Origin: Ulvibacterium marinum
Lineage (GTDB): Bacteria > Bacteroidota > Bacteroidia > Flavobacteriales > Flavobacteriaceae
Assembly (NCBI RefSeq): GCF_003626755.1
Contig: NZ_RBCJ01000004.1
Span: forward strand, 1 to 64,000
Direction: 5' to 3'
Length of the DNA stretch: 64,000 nt
The notes below the pieces were generated by a model. That model searched no databases. It was given only the letters and a program-made list of their open reading frames with translations, and was not told the DNA's origin. The translations under genes and the position numbers were made by a program. Shown piece by piece: positions 37,204 through 45,320 of this stretch (the first letter of the stretch is position 1; each line of letters begins with the position of its first letter).

Positions 37204-37220
37204 TACATTTGTATATACAA
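37204..37220 (+). promoter_or_regulatory. -7 box and overlapping 12-bp palindrome before marR
   Basis: TACATTTG (37204-37211) matches TAnnTTTG. The perfect palindrome TTGTATATACAA (37209-37220) overlaps its last three bases. MarR proteins commonly bind such short AT-rich palindromes on their own promoters. No well-spaced TTTG -33 box was found. Confidence 0.5.
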
Positions 37221-37233
37221 TTGTTGTAATGGC

Positions 37234-37680
37234 ATGAATGTAGAAGAAATCATAAAGACTGATCAATCGATTGCACTGAATAGTAGGACGATTATTCACT
37301 TTATGCTGGTTAACAATAAAATTAGCGAAGAAATATCCACGGCATTGAAACCTTACGATGTTTCGCTACAGCAATTTAACGTATTACGAATTTTAAGGGG
37401 GCAAAAAGGAAAACCCGCCAACCTTTCCACCTTAAATGACCGTATGGTAACAAAAATGAGCAATACAACAAGGTTGGTGGACAAATTGTTGTCCAAAGGT
37501 TATGCCAACCGCAAAACATGTCCATCAAATCGGCGTAAAGTAGAGATTACCATAACCAAAAGGGGAGAAAAGGAATTGAAAAAAATGGATTTGGCCATGA
37601 ACAAAGCAGAAAGAAAGATTCTTCAAAATTTCAACCAAAAGGAATTGGAACAATTAAACACATTATTCAATAAATTTTAA
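37234..37680 (+). CDS. MarR family transcriptional regulator
   Basis: 148 residues. Helical dimerisation segment (ALNSRTIIHFMLVNNKISEE), then the winged helix: QQFNVLRILRGQKGKPANLS, LNDRMVTKMSNTTRLVDKLL and the wing KGYANRKTCPSNRRKVEITI. A single Cys (TCPSNRR) sits in the wing, not at the OhrR N-terminal position. It lies 31 bases upstream of the YceI gene and probably controls it together with itself. Confidence 0.88.
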   Translation: MNVEEIIKTDQSIALNSRTIIHFMLVNNKISEEISTALKPYDVSLQQFNVLRILRGQKGKPANLSTLNDRMVTKMSNTTRLVDKLLSKGYANRKTCPSNRRKVEITITKRGEKELKKMDLAMNKAERKILQNFNQKELEQLNTLFNKF

Positions 37681-37711
37681 CTAAAAGTAGAACACTATTA
37701 AAACCAAGATC

Positions 37712-38290
37712 ATGAAAAAGAATGTATTAAGTTTAGCATTGGCTATAGTTTTTGGAGCGTCCGCAACCGCTAGTACTCCAATAGATGGAGAAAAAAAGGA
37801 AGTGAAGACCAAGGAAAGTAAAGTTACCTGGAAGGCCTACAAAGTAACCGGGTCGCACACGGGAACCGTAGATTTAACGGAAGGTGCCCTAATGTTCGAT
37901 GGGGATAAACTAACAGGAGGCGAGTTTGTGGTAAATATGGCTTCTTTGATTTCCACGGACTTAGAAGGGGAATACAAGGGTAAATTGGAAGGTCACTTGA
38001 AATCAGACGATTTCTTTGGGGTTGAAACCCACCCTACTTCAAAACTTGTTTTTACCAACGTTAAAGCCTCTGGTAAAAATTCCTATGAAGTTACCGGTGA
38101 CCTTACCATTAAGGGAATCACCAAACCGGTGACGTTCGATGTCTCCATTTATGGAAGCAAAGCTACCGCTACCCTTAAAGTGGATCGGGCAGAATATGAT
38201 GTACGTTATGGTTCTGGCAGTTTTTTTGATAACTTAGGGGACAAAACCATTTATGATGAATTCGACCTGGTCGTAGACTTGGAATTTTAA
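37712..38290 (+). CDS. YceI family periplasmic protein
   Basis: 192 residues. Signal peptide MKKNVLSLALAIVFGASATA, then a lipocalin-like barrel. YceI hallmarks: VTWKAYKVTGSHTGTVDLTE, GGEFVVNMASL, LKSDDFFGVETHPTSKLVFT, LTIKGITKPVTFDVSI. Members bind polyisoprenoids or other long lipids. A MarR-YceI pair followed directly by a terminator forms a compact operon. Confidence 0.93.
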   Translation: MKKNVLSLALAIVFGASATASTPIDGEKKEVKTKESKVTWKAYKVTGSHTGTVDLTEGALMFDGDKLTGGEFVVNMASLISTDLEGEYKGKLEGHLKSDDFFGVETHPTSKLVFTNVKASGKNSYEVTGDLTIKGITKPVTFDVSIYGSKATATLKVDRAEYDVRYGSGSFFDNLGDKTIYDEFDLVVDLEF

Positions 38291-38310
38291 TAAACTTGAC
38301 CTCACATTGA

Positions 38311-38336
38311 AAACCCGCCTAGGCGGGTTTTTTATT
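38311..38336 (+). terminator. Intrinsic terminator after YceI
   Basis: A perfect ten-base-pair stem AAACCCGCCT/AGGCGGGTTT (38311-38330) followed by further T, 20 bases after the stop. It separates the marR-yceI operon from the trp leader. Confidence 0.85.
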
Positions 38337-38347
38337 ATACGATTTGA

Positions 38348-38378
38348 TTTGCAGTTTTAAAAATGATTTTTATATTTG
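38348..38378 (+). promoter_or_regulatory. trp operon promoter
   Basis: TTTG (38348-38351), 19 bases, TATATTTG (38371-38378): an exact match to the Bacteroidota sigma consensus at ideal spacing. The expected start point is about 38384, only a few bases from the leader-peptide ATG at 38386. Confidence 0.8.
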
Positions 38379-38385
38379 ACGCTCA

Positions 38386-38442
38386 ATGAAAAATCTGAAA
38401 GTAAATACTTGGTGGTGGAACAACTTACGACAAGAAGCGTGA
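38386..38442 (+). CDS. trpL: trp operon leader peptide
   Basis: An 18-residue peptide, MKNLKVNTWWWNNLRQEA, with three consecutive Trp codons (38410-38418). It is followed by a terminator hairpin and trpE. The start is close to or at the transcript 5' end, so the leader RNA may be almost leaderless. Stalling at scarce Trp-tRNA would free GACAAG (38429-38434) to pair with CTTGTC (38475-38480) and prevent the terminator. The peptide itself has no other expected function. Confidence 0.9.
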   Translation: MKNLKVNTWWWNNLRQEA

Positions 38443-38470
38443 GCTGAGCATCATTGTAGTAAAACTATAC

Positions 38471-38499
38471 AAGGCTTGTCATCACGACAGGCCTTTTTT
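38471..38499 (+). terminator. trp attenuator terminator
   Basis: AAGGCTTGTC (38471-38480) pairs with GACAGGCCTT (38486-38495) around loop ATCAC, with one G-T pair, followed by six T. The 5' arm holds CTTGTC, which alternatively pairs with GACAAG inside the leader peptide coding region. Confidence 0.9.
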
Positions 38500-38537
38500 A
38501 ATTGAGGAATTTTTGATTTCATTTTAATACAATACAA

Positions 38538-38597
38538 ATGGGAAAATGGACATTCAAAGATTTTTCCACCTTACAGAGACAACATTACAATCGTTAA
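38538..38597 (+). CDS. Possible 19-residue ORF just before trpE
   Basis: ATG GGA AAA TGG ... CGT TAA encodes MGKWTFKDFSTLQRQHYNR and stops three bases before the trpE ATG. It has one Trp codon and lies after the attenuator terminator. It may couple ribosomes to trpE, or be chance. Confidence 0.3.
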   Translation: MGKWTFKDFSTLQRQHYNR

Positions 38598-38600
38598 ATC

Positions 38601-39998
38601 ATGATATATTCACTCAAGACGTATAACAAAAAAATCCTGGCGGATACTATTACACCGGTTAGTGTATACTTAAAGATAAGAGATCGGTTTCCCAATAGCA
38701 TTCTTTTGGAAAGTAGCGACTACCACGCCAATGACAATAGTTTTTCCTATATCTGTTGCAATCCGATCGCCTCTATTAAGGTGGTCAATGAACAGGTGAC
38801 CGAGCAATTTCCGGACGGGACCCAAACGGAAATTGAAATTGGCCCGGATACCGATGTGGTGGATATTATTGATGCTTTTGGCAAAAAATTTGAAGCTGAA
38901 AACAACAGTTTTAAATTCATCAACAATGGGCTCTTTGGCTATATGGCCTATGATGCTGTGCGCTACTACGAAGATATTGAAGTAACAAAAAAGGAGAACT
39001 CCATTGCCATTCCCGATATCTATTATGCCGTTTATCAAAATATAATAGCCATTAACCACTTCAAAAACGAGGCCTATATTTTTGCCCATTGCTACAATAC
39101 CGAAGACAACACGGCCGAGCTTGAACAAATTCTCAATGTCAAAAACTTTGCGTCCTACAACTTTTCTCGGGATGGCGAAGTAGTTTCCAACCTTAAGGAC
39201 GAAGAATACAAACAACATGTGGTTTTGGCTAAAAAGCATTGCCAACGCGGTGATGTTTTTCAGCTGGTACTCTCCCGAAGGTTTTCACAGGGATTCAGGG
39301 GGGATGAATTTAATGTATACCGGGCCCTGCGATCCGTAAACCCTTCGCCCTATTTGTTTTATTTTGATTATGGTGATTTCAAGATTTTCGGTAGTTCGCC
39401 AGAAGCACAGTTGGTAGTTAAAGATGGGAAGGCAGAAATTCATCCCATTGCCGGTACTTTTAAACGTACGGGAAATGACGAACAGGATGCCGTTCTGGCT
39501 AAAAAACTTGTGGAAGACGACAAGGAAAATAGTGAGCATGTAATGTTGGTAGATTTGGCCCGAAACGATCTAAGCCGTAACGGTAATACGGTAAGTGTGG
39601 AAAATTATCGGGAAGTACAGTACTTTTCCCATGTTATCCATTTGGTCTCCAAGGTTACAGGACAAAAGAAAAAGGATATCCCCACCATGAAAGTGGTAGC
39701 GGACACTTTTCCTGCCGGAACACTGAGTGGAGCGCCCAAGCACATGGCCATGCAACTTATAGAAAAATATGAAAAAACAAGTAGGGGTTATTATGGTGGT
39801 GCCATTGGTTTTATGGATTTCAACGGAAACTTTAATCACGCCATCATGATTCGGACTTTTTTAAGCAAAAACCATCAATTGCACTTTCAGGCCGGTGCCG
39901 GATTGGTGGCCGCATCGGACCCGGATAATGAGCTTCAGGAAACCTACAACAAACTCGGTGCTTTGAATAAAGCTCTTGAAATTGCAGAAACTATCTAA
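38601..39998 (+). CDS. trpE: Anthranilate synthase component I
   Basis: 465 residues; makes anthranilate from chorismate with ammonia from TrpG. The feedback-inhibition motif LLESS lies near residue 35. The chorismate-binding core includes GDVFQLVLSRRFSQ, FGSSPEAQLVV, PIAGTFKRTG, VDLARNDLSRNG, FPAGTLSGAPKHMAMQLIEK and YYGGAIGFMDFNG. It is the first structural gene of the operon, and the TrpG stretch is separate rather than fused. Confidence 0.98.
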   Translation: MIYSLKTYNKKILADTITPVSVYLKIRDRFPNSILLESSDYHANDNSFSYICCNPIASIKVVNEQVTEQFPDGTQTEIEIGPDTDVVDIIDAFGKKFEAENNSFKFINNGLFGYMAYDAVRYYEDIEVTKKENSIAIPDIYYAVYQNIIAINHFKNEAYIFAHCYNTEDNTAELEQILNVKNFASYNFSRDGEVVSNLKDEEYKQHVVLAKKHCQRGDVFQLVLSRRFSQGFRGDEFNVYRALRSVNPSPYLFYFDYGDFKIFGSSPEAQLVVKDGKAEIHPIAGTFKRTGNDEQDAVLAKKLVEDDKENSEHVMLVDLARNDLSRNGNTVSVENYREVQYFSHVIHLVSKVTGQKKKDIPTMKVVADTFPAGTLSGAPKHMAMQLIEKYEKTSRGYYGGAIGFMDFNGNFNHAIMIRTFLSKNHQLHFQAGAGLVAASDPDNELQETYNKLGALNKALEIAETI

Positions 39999-40000
39999 CT

Positions 40001-40582
40001 ATGGAGAAGATTTTGGTAATAGATAACTACGATAGTTTCACCTACAACCTGGTGCACTATTTAGAGGACTTGGATTGTGAGGTAGTCGTAAAACGAAACG
40101 ATCAATTAACTTTGGATGAGGTAGAGGCTTTCGAAAAAATCGTTCTTTCCCCAGGTCCCGGCATTCCGGATGAAGCTGGACTTTTAAAGGAAATCATTGC
40201 GACCTATGCGTTCTCCAAACGAATTTTCGGAGTGTGCTTGGGACAACAGGCCATTGGGGAAGTTTTTGGTGGTACCCTGGTAAATTTGGAGAAGGTGTAT
40301 CATGGGGTGGCTACAACAATAAGAATTGTTGAGGAGGATGATTTGTTCAGAGGGATTCCCAAAGAAATTGAAGTGGGCAGATATCACTCGTGGGTGGTGC
40401 ATCCCGATTTACCAGAAAACTTGGAAGCAACTTCCTTCGACGAAAATGGGCAGATTATGTCCCTTCGTCATAAGGAATTCGATGTTTGTGCCGTACAGTT
40501 TCATCCAGAATCGGTATTGACCCCGCATGGAAAACAAATTTTGGGAAATTGGTTAAATAGTAACCCTAAACCTGCAAGATGA
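40001..40582 (+). CDS. trpG: Anthranilate synthase component II (glutamine amidotransferase)
   Basis: 193 residues. Class I amidotransferase triad: Cys in GVCLGQQAIGE, His and Glu in VQFHPESVLTPHG. It starts two bases after the trpE stop and overlaps trpD by four bases (ATGA), so translation is coupled. In some bacteria this subunit also serves p-aminobenzoate synthase; here the location supports Trp synthesis. Confidence 0.97.
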   Translation: MEKILVIDNYDSFTYNLVHYLEDLDCEVVVKRNDQLTLDEVEAFEKIVLSPGPGIPDEAGLLKEIIATYAFSKRIFGVCLGQQAIGEVFGGTLVNLEKVYHGVATTIRIVEEDDLFRGIPKEIEVGRYHSWVVHPDLPENLEATSFDENGQIMSLRHKEFDVCAVQFHPESVLTPHGKQILGNWLNSNPKPAR

Positions 40583-41574
40583 AAGAAATACTAAATAGAT
40601 TGATAAACCATGACATTCTTTCAAAGAAAGATGCAAAACAGGTTTTGGTCAACATCGCCAAAGGCGATTATAATACAAGTCAGATAGCGGCATTTTTGAC
40701 TGTGTACATGATGCGGAGTATAACTATAGAGGAATTGGAAGGTTTTCGCGATGCCCTCCTAGAGCTTTGTTTGGCAGTGGATTTATCCGATTACAATCCT
40801 ATTGATCTGTGCGGTACCGGGGGCGATGGCAAGGATACTTTCAATATCTCCACCCTGGCCTCATTTGTCACTGCAGGTGCAGGAATAAAAGTAACCAAAC
40901 ATGGTAACTATGGGGTATCCTCCAAATGCGGCAGCAGCAACGTTATGGAATTCTTGGGTATCAAGTTTAGTAATGAAAAGGATTTTTTGGAAAAGTCCGT
41001 TGCCGATGCCGGTATCTGTGTATTGCATGCCCCATTGTTCCATCCGGCCATGAAAAATGTAGCACCTATTCGAAGGGAGTTGGCGGTAAAGACCTTTTTT
41101 AATATGTTGGGACCTATGGTGAATCCAGCTTTTCCCAAAAACCAAATGGTGGGTGTCTTTAATCTGGAATTGGCCCGGATGTATGGATATCTCTATCAGA
41201 ATACCGATAAAAGATTTACGGTATTACATGCTTTGGATGGTTATGATGAAATTTCGCTTACCGGTAATACAAAGACCATTTCCAATGGCTCCGAAGGTAT
41301 GCTAAAACCCGAGGATTTTGGAGTAAATCCTATAACATCATCAGAAATTGTTGGGGGTGATAGTATAGAAGAGTCGGTACAAATATTCATGGATATTTTG
41401 AAAGGACAGGGTACCGAAGCCCAAAACAATGTGGTCTGTGCCAATGCCGGTATTGCCATTGCCACAGTTGAAAACAGTAGCCCTAAGGACGGATTTGAAA
41501 AGGCCAAGGAATCGCTTTTAAGCGGTAAAGGGCTAAATACCCTGAAAAAATTACAGGAATTGAGTAAAAATTGA
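40579..41574 (+). CDS. trpD: Anthranilate phosphoribosyltransferase
   Basis: 331 residues. Joins anthranilate to PRPP. Motifs: CGTGGDGKDTFNIST (PRPP loop), KHGNYGVSSKCGSSNVMEFL, HPAMKNVAPIRRELAVKTFF and LGPMVNPAFPKNQMVGVF. The operon gap to trpC is 22 bases. Confidence 0.98.
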   Translation: MKEILNRLINHDILSKKDAKQVLVNIAKGDYNTSQIAAFLTVYMMRSITIEELEGFRDALLELCLAVDLSDYNPIDLCGTGGDGKDTFNISTLASFVTAGAGIKVTKHGNYGVSSKCGSSNVMEFLGIKFSNEKDFLEKSVADAGICVLHAPLFHPAMKNVAPIRRELAVKTFFNMLGPMVNPAFPKNQMVGVFNLELARMYGYLYQNTDKRFTVLHALDGYDEISLTGNTKTISNGSEGMLKPEDFGVNPITSSEIVGGDSIEESVQIFMDILKGQGTEAQNNVVCANAGIAIATVENSSPKDGFEKAKESLLSGKGLNTLKKLQELSKN

Positions 41575-41596
41575 AAATTCGGAAGGACTGACAAAA

Positions 41597-42379
41597 ATGA
41601 ACATACTTGACAAGATAGTGGCCGATAAAAGAAAAGAAGTCGATTTAAAAAAGACTATGGTCCCAATCTCGCAATTGGAAAATAGCTTGCTTTTTGACAG
41701 AGAAACGGTTTCTTTAGCCTCGTCACTATCGAAAAGTGAAACCGGTATTATCGCCGAACATAAACGGCGATCGCCTTCTAAATCGGTCATCAATCAAAAA
41801 TTAAGCATTCAGGATGTAGCTCTTGGATATGAGAATGCTGGAGTCTGCGGTATGTCCATATTAACCGATGGGAAATATTTTGGGGGCTCCTTGGATGATT
41901 TAATTTTAGCACGTGCTGTGGTAGAACTGCCTTTATTGCGAAAGGAATTCATTATAGACGAATACCAAATTTTGGAGGCCAAGGCCCACGGAGCCGATGT
42001 CATATTATTGATTGCGGCCATTTTAACAAAGGAGGAAATACGGGCTCTTTCCCAATGCGCCAAAAGTCTTGGTTTGGATGTTCTTTTGGAAGTGCATAAT
42101 GAAACTGAGCTGCAAAAGTCCCTTATGCCTAGTTTGGATATGTTGGGGGTGAACAATCGAAACCTAAAAACCTTTGAGTTAAGCTTGGATACCAGTAAAT
42201 CACTTTCTGAAAAGATTCCCGACGATTTCATAAAGGTTTCCGAAAGTGGCATAAGCAATGTGGAGGCCATTAAAGAGCTTAAAACATACGGTTATCGAGG
42301 CTTTTTGATCGGGGAGAATTTCATGAAAACCGATGATCCAGGCAGGAGTGCTACTGAATTCATCACAAACTTAATTTGA
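41597..42379 (+). CDS. trpC: Indole-3-glycerol phosphate synthase
   Basis: A 260-residue TIM barrel. Catalytic region IIAEHKRRSPSK (Glu, Lys), then LTDGKYFGGSLDDL, RKEFIIDEYQI, LGVNNRNLKTFELS, VSESGISNVEAI and FLIGENFMKTDDPG. It is a separate gene and not fused to trpF as in E. coli. Confidence 0.98.
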   Translation: MNILDKIVADKRKEVDLKKTMVPISQLENSLLFDRETVSLASSLSKSETGIIAEHKRRSPSKSVINQKLSIQDVALGYENAGVCGMSILTDGKYFGGSLDDLILARAVVELPLLRKEFIIDEYQILEAKAHGADVILLIAAILTKEEIRALSQCAKSLGLDVLLEVHNETELQKSLMPSLDMLGVNNRNLKTFELSLDTSKSLSEKIPDDFIKVSESGISNVEAIKELKTYGYRGFLIGENFMKTDDPGRSATEFITNLI

Positions 42380-42389
42380 AACTTGTACC

Positions 42390-43019
42390 ATGAAACTCAA
42401 AGTATGTGGAATGAAATATAACCCGGATGAAGTCGCTGCCTTGCGGCCGGATTATTTGGGTTTTATTTTTTGGGAGAAATCCCTCCGCTGCTTTGATGGG
42501 GAAATTCCGCAGCTACCACAGGGTATGCAAAAAGTTGGGGTATTTGTAGACGCTACCTTGAGTGAGTTAGTAGAAAAAATCAAAAAACACCACTTAGAGG
42601 CAGTACAATTACACGGTAGTGAAAGTCCTGAATTCTGTAAGGAATTGCGACAACAGAATTTTAAGGAGCCCATCCAGACCATAAAGGTATTTTCTATAAA
42701 GGATGACTTCAATTTTGATGAATTGGGCCCCTACGAAAATGTATGCGATTACTATCTCTTTGATACCAAAGGAAAACTCCCCGGCGGCAATGGTTATACC
42801 TTTGATTGGAAAGTTTTGAAAGATTATCCCTCAACCAAACCTTATTTTTTAAGTGGTGGTATTGGCCTGGAGGAGGTAGAATCCATAAGGGAATTTATGA
42901 AACGTCCCGAAGCAAAGTATTGCTATGCCATTGATGTCAATAGTAGATTTGAACTGGAACCGGGACTTAAAAACATTCAGGAGTTGAAAGATTTTAAAAA
43001 AAAGATTGATGAAAGATGA
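42390..43019 (+). CDS. trpF: Phosphoribosylanthranilate isomerase
   Basis: A 209-residue TIM barrel. Catalytic Cys in [11 protein letters not shown] and general-acid Asp near [40 protein letters not shown] and [11 protein letters not shown] are conserved. Its end overlaps the trpB start by 11 bases. Confidence 0.97.
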   Translation: MKLKVCGMKYNPDEVAALRPDYLGFIFWEKSLRCFDGEIPQLPQGMQKVGVFVDATLSELVEKIKKHHLEAVQLHGSESPEFCKELRQQNFKEPIQTIKVFSIKDDFNFDELGPYENVCDYYLFDTKGKLPGGNGYTFDWKVLKDYPSTKPYFLSGGIGLEEVESIREFMKRPEAKYCYAIDVNSRFELEPGLKNIQELKDFKKKIDER

Positions 43020-44241
43020 AATAAATGCGCCCTCTTCTTTGGGGAAAAGGTCGGTCAATAGCGCTTATCATGCTAATGAAAAAGGGTATTATGGAGAATT
43101 CGGAGGGGCTTTCATCCCCGAAATGCTCTATCCCAATACCGAAGAATTGCGTCTGAATTATATCCGTATCATGGAAGAACCTTCCTTTAAGCAGGAATTT
43201 GACCAATTGTTGAAAGATTATGTGGGCAGACCTACCCCGCTCTATTTTGCGGATAGACTCTCTAAAAAGTACGGTACCAAGATCTATCTCAAACGGGAAG
43301 ATCTCTGCCATACGGGTGCACACAAGGTAAACAATACCATTGGACAAATTTTGATGGCCAAAAAACTGGGCAAAAATAGAATCATTGCAGAAACCGGAGC
43401 GGGACAACATGGCGTGGCAACGGCAACGGTCTGCGCTCTTATGGGCATTGAATGCGTAGTATATATGGGAGAAATAGATATTGCCCGCCAGGCCCCTAAT
43501 GTAGCCCGTATGAAGATGTTAGGGGCAGAGGTACGGCCCGCCCTTTCAGGAAGTAGAACATTAAAGGATGCTACAAATGAAGCCATCCGTGATTGGATAA
43601 ATAACCCCGTGGATACGCATTATATCATTGGTTCCGTCGTTGGACCACATCCCTATCCGGATATGGTGGCCCGGTTCCAATCCGTTATTTCTGAAGAAAT
43701 CAAATGGCAATTAAAGGAAAAGGAAGGCCATGAAAACCCGGATTATGTGGTAGCCTGTGTGGGCGGGGGAAGCAATGCGGCTGGGGCCTATTATCATTAT
43801 TTGGATGATACGAATGTAGGAATCATTGCCGTGGAAGCAGCAGGCAAGGGAATCGATTCCGGTGAAAGTGCTGCTACGTCTGCCCTGGGCAAGGTGGGTA
43901 TTATACATGGGAGCAAGACCTTGCTGATGCAAACCCAGGACGGACAGATTACTGAGCCCTATTCCATTTCGGCAGGTTTGGACTATCCCGGCGTTGGCCC
44001 AATGCACGCCCATTTATTTCGATCGGGCCGGGGGGAGTTTATCTCCATCACGGATGATGAAGCCATGACAGCAGGTCTGGAGGTATCACAACTGGAAGGT
44101 ATCATTCCTGCCATTGAGACGTCTCATGCATTTGCCATTTTTGATTACAAAAAATTCAAGAAGGATGATGTTGTGGTGATTAATTTATCGGGGCGGGGGG
44201 ACAAGGACTTACAGACTTACATCGATTATTTTAGATTATAG
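43009..44241 (+). CDS. trpB: Tryptophan synthase beta chain
   Basis: 410 residues from ATG 43009; a TTG three bases earlier is not needed. The PLP lysine is in [13 protein letters not shown], the phosphate-binding loop in [14 protein letters not shown], and the active-site Glu in [24 protein letters not shown] ends the protein. It condenses indole with serine. An extra palindrome separates it from trpA. Confidence 0.98.
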   Translation: MKDEINAPSSLGKRSVNSAYHANEKGYYGEFGGAFIPEMLYPNTEELRLNYIRIMEEPSFKQEFDQLLKDYVGRPTPLYFADRLSKKYGTKIYLKREDLCHTGAHKVNNTIGQILMAKKLGKNRIIAETGAGQHGVATATVCALMGIECVVYMGEIDIARQAPNVARMKMLGAEVRPALSGSRTLKDATNEAIRDWINNPVDTHYIIGSVVGPHPYPDMVARFQSVISEEIKWQLKEKEGHENPDYVVACVGGGSNAAGAYYHYLDDTNVGIIAVEAAGKGIDSGESAATSALGKVGIIHGSKTLLMQTQDGQITEPYSISAGLDYPGVGPMHAHLFRSGRGEFISITDDEAMTAGLEVSQLEGIIPAIETSHAFAIFDYKKFKKDDVVVINLSGRGDKDLQTYIDYFRL

Positions 44242-44247
44242 TTTATA

Positions 44248-44275
44248 GGTCATTCCTACGCAGGCAGGAATGACC
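44248..44275. repeat. 28-bp palindrome between trpB and trpA
   Basis: A perfect ten-base inverted repeat, GGTCATTCCT (44248-44257) and AGGAATGACC (44266-44275), with loop ACGCAGGC. It lies in a 48-base intergenic gap, otherwise empty, and resembles the GTCATTCCT-type palindromes dispersed in flavobacterial genomes. No T-run follows. Confidence 0.8.
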
Positions 44276-44289
44276 AAAATGATGTTTTA

Positions 44290-45054
44290 ATGAATAGAAT
44301 CAACAAAAAATTAAAAGAAGACGGAAAATTGCTATCCATCTATTTCACGGCCGGTTATCCCCATTTGGATGACACCGTGAAAATCATTGGTGAATTAGAG
44401 AAAAATGGGGTGGATATGATAGAAATAGGTTTGCCCTTCAGTGACCCGTTGGCCGATGGACCTACCATTCAAGAAAGTTCAACGGCCGCTCTTAAAAATG
44501 GGATGACCACTGAAATTCTTTTTGAACAGTTAAGGGATATTCGCAAAACTATTTCCATTCCCTTGATTATCATGGGGTACTTTAATCCTGTTCTACAATA
44601 TGGAGTAGAAGCCTTTTGCAAAAAATGCAGGGAAATAGGAATAGATGGACTTATTCTTCCCGACCTTCCCTTTGATGTGTACCAAGAAGAGTATGAAAAC
44701 CTTTTTAAAAAATATGGACTCCTCAACACCTTTTTGATTACACCTCAGACCAGTGATGAGCGTATCTTCCAAATTGACAACGCCTCGGAAGGATTTATTT
44801 ATATGGTGAGTTCTGCCAGTACTACAGGTGCCAAGCAGGGATTCGGCTCTGAGCAAACTAACTATTTTGAACGTATTGCTTCCTTACATCTCAAAAACCC
44901 ACAAATCGTGGGCTTTGGTATCAGTAATACTGAGACTTTTACGGAGGCCACGGAAAAAGCAAAAGGTGCCATTATCGGTTCCGCCTTTATAAAACATTTA
45001 ACCCAAAATGGGGTTGATTCCATTGCAGATTTTATAAAATTGATTCGGTGCTAA
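44290..45054 (+). CDS. trpA: Tryptophan synthase alpha chain
   Basis: A 254-residue TIM barrel that releases indole to TrpB. Active-site Glu in IEIGLPFSDPLADGPTIQ and Asp in LILPDLPFD; FIYMVSSASTTGAKQGF and VGFGISNTETF are the phosphate-binding loops. Its stop overlaps the start of a small membrane-protein gene. Confidence 0.98.
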   Translation: MNRINKKLKEDGKLLSIYFTAGYPHLDDTVKIIGELEKNGVDMIEIGLPFSDPLADGPTIQESSTAALKNGMTTEILFEQLRDIRKTISIPLIIMGYFNPVLQYGVEAFCKKCREIGIDGLILPDLPFDVYQEEYENLFKKYGLLNTFLITPQTSDERIFQIDNASEGFIYMVSSASTTGAKQGFGSEQTNYFERIASLHLKNPQIVGFGISNTETFTEATEKAKGAIIGSAFIKHLTQNGVDSIADFIKLIRC

Positions 45055-45278
45055 GGGACTTTATCAACAATGGGAAGATTGTTCTATTTCTATGCCTTAC
45101 CTTAGGGTTGGCTCCCTATTTTCCTGAGCCCCATATTTTAGGAAAGATAAAATGGCTATTGGGCGGGGGCATCGGGATGCGGGCTATGGACTGGTTTGAT
45201 GTTCTACTCCATGGTTTTCCATTTGTACTTTTATTTAGATGGATTATTTTAAGGTTTAAAAAATCTAGAATACCCTAG
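45048..45278 (+). CDS. Small membrane protein overlapping trpA
   Basis: 76 residues from GTG 45048, overlapping the last 7 bases of trpA; no ATG is available upstream of the first helix. Two hydrophobic segments are visible (KIVLFLCLTLGLAPYF; VLLHGFPFVLLFRWIILRF), with a Gly-rich turn (LLGGGIGMRAMDW) and basic ends. I do not recognise a named function. Its place at the end of the trp operon suggests co-transcription only. Confidence 0.65.
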   Translation: MLRDFINNGKIVLFLCLTLGLAPYFPEPHILGKIKWLLGGGIGMRAMDWFDVLLHGFPFVLLFRWIILRFKKSRIP

Positions 45279-45320
45279 ATTTGCAAATGAGTTTTCTACT
45301 TTTAAAATTTCAATTCACAC

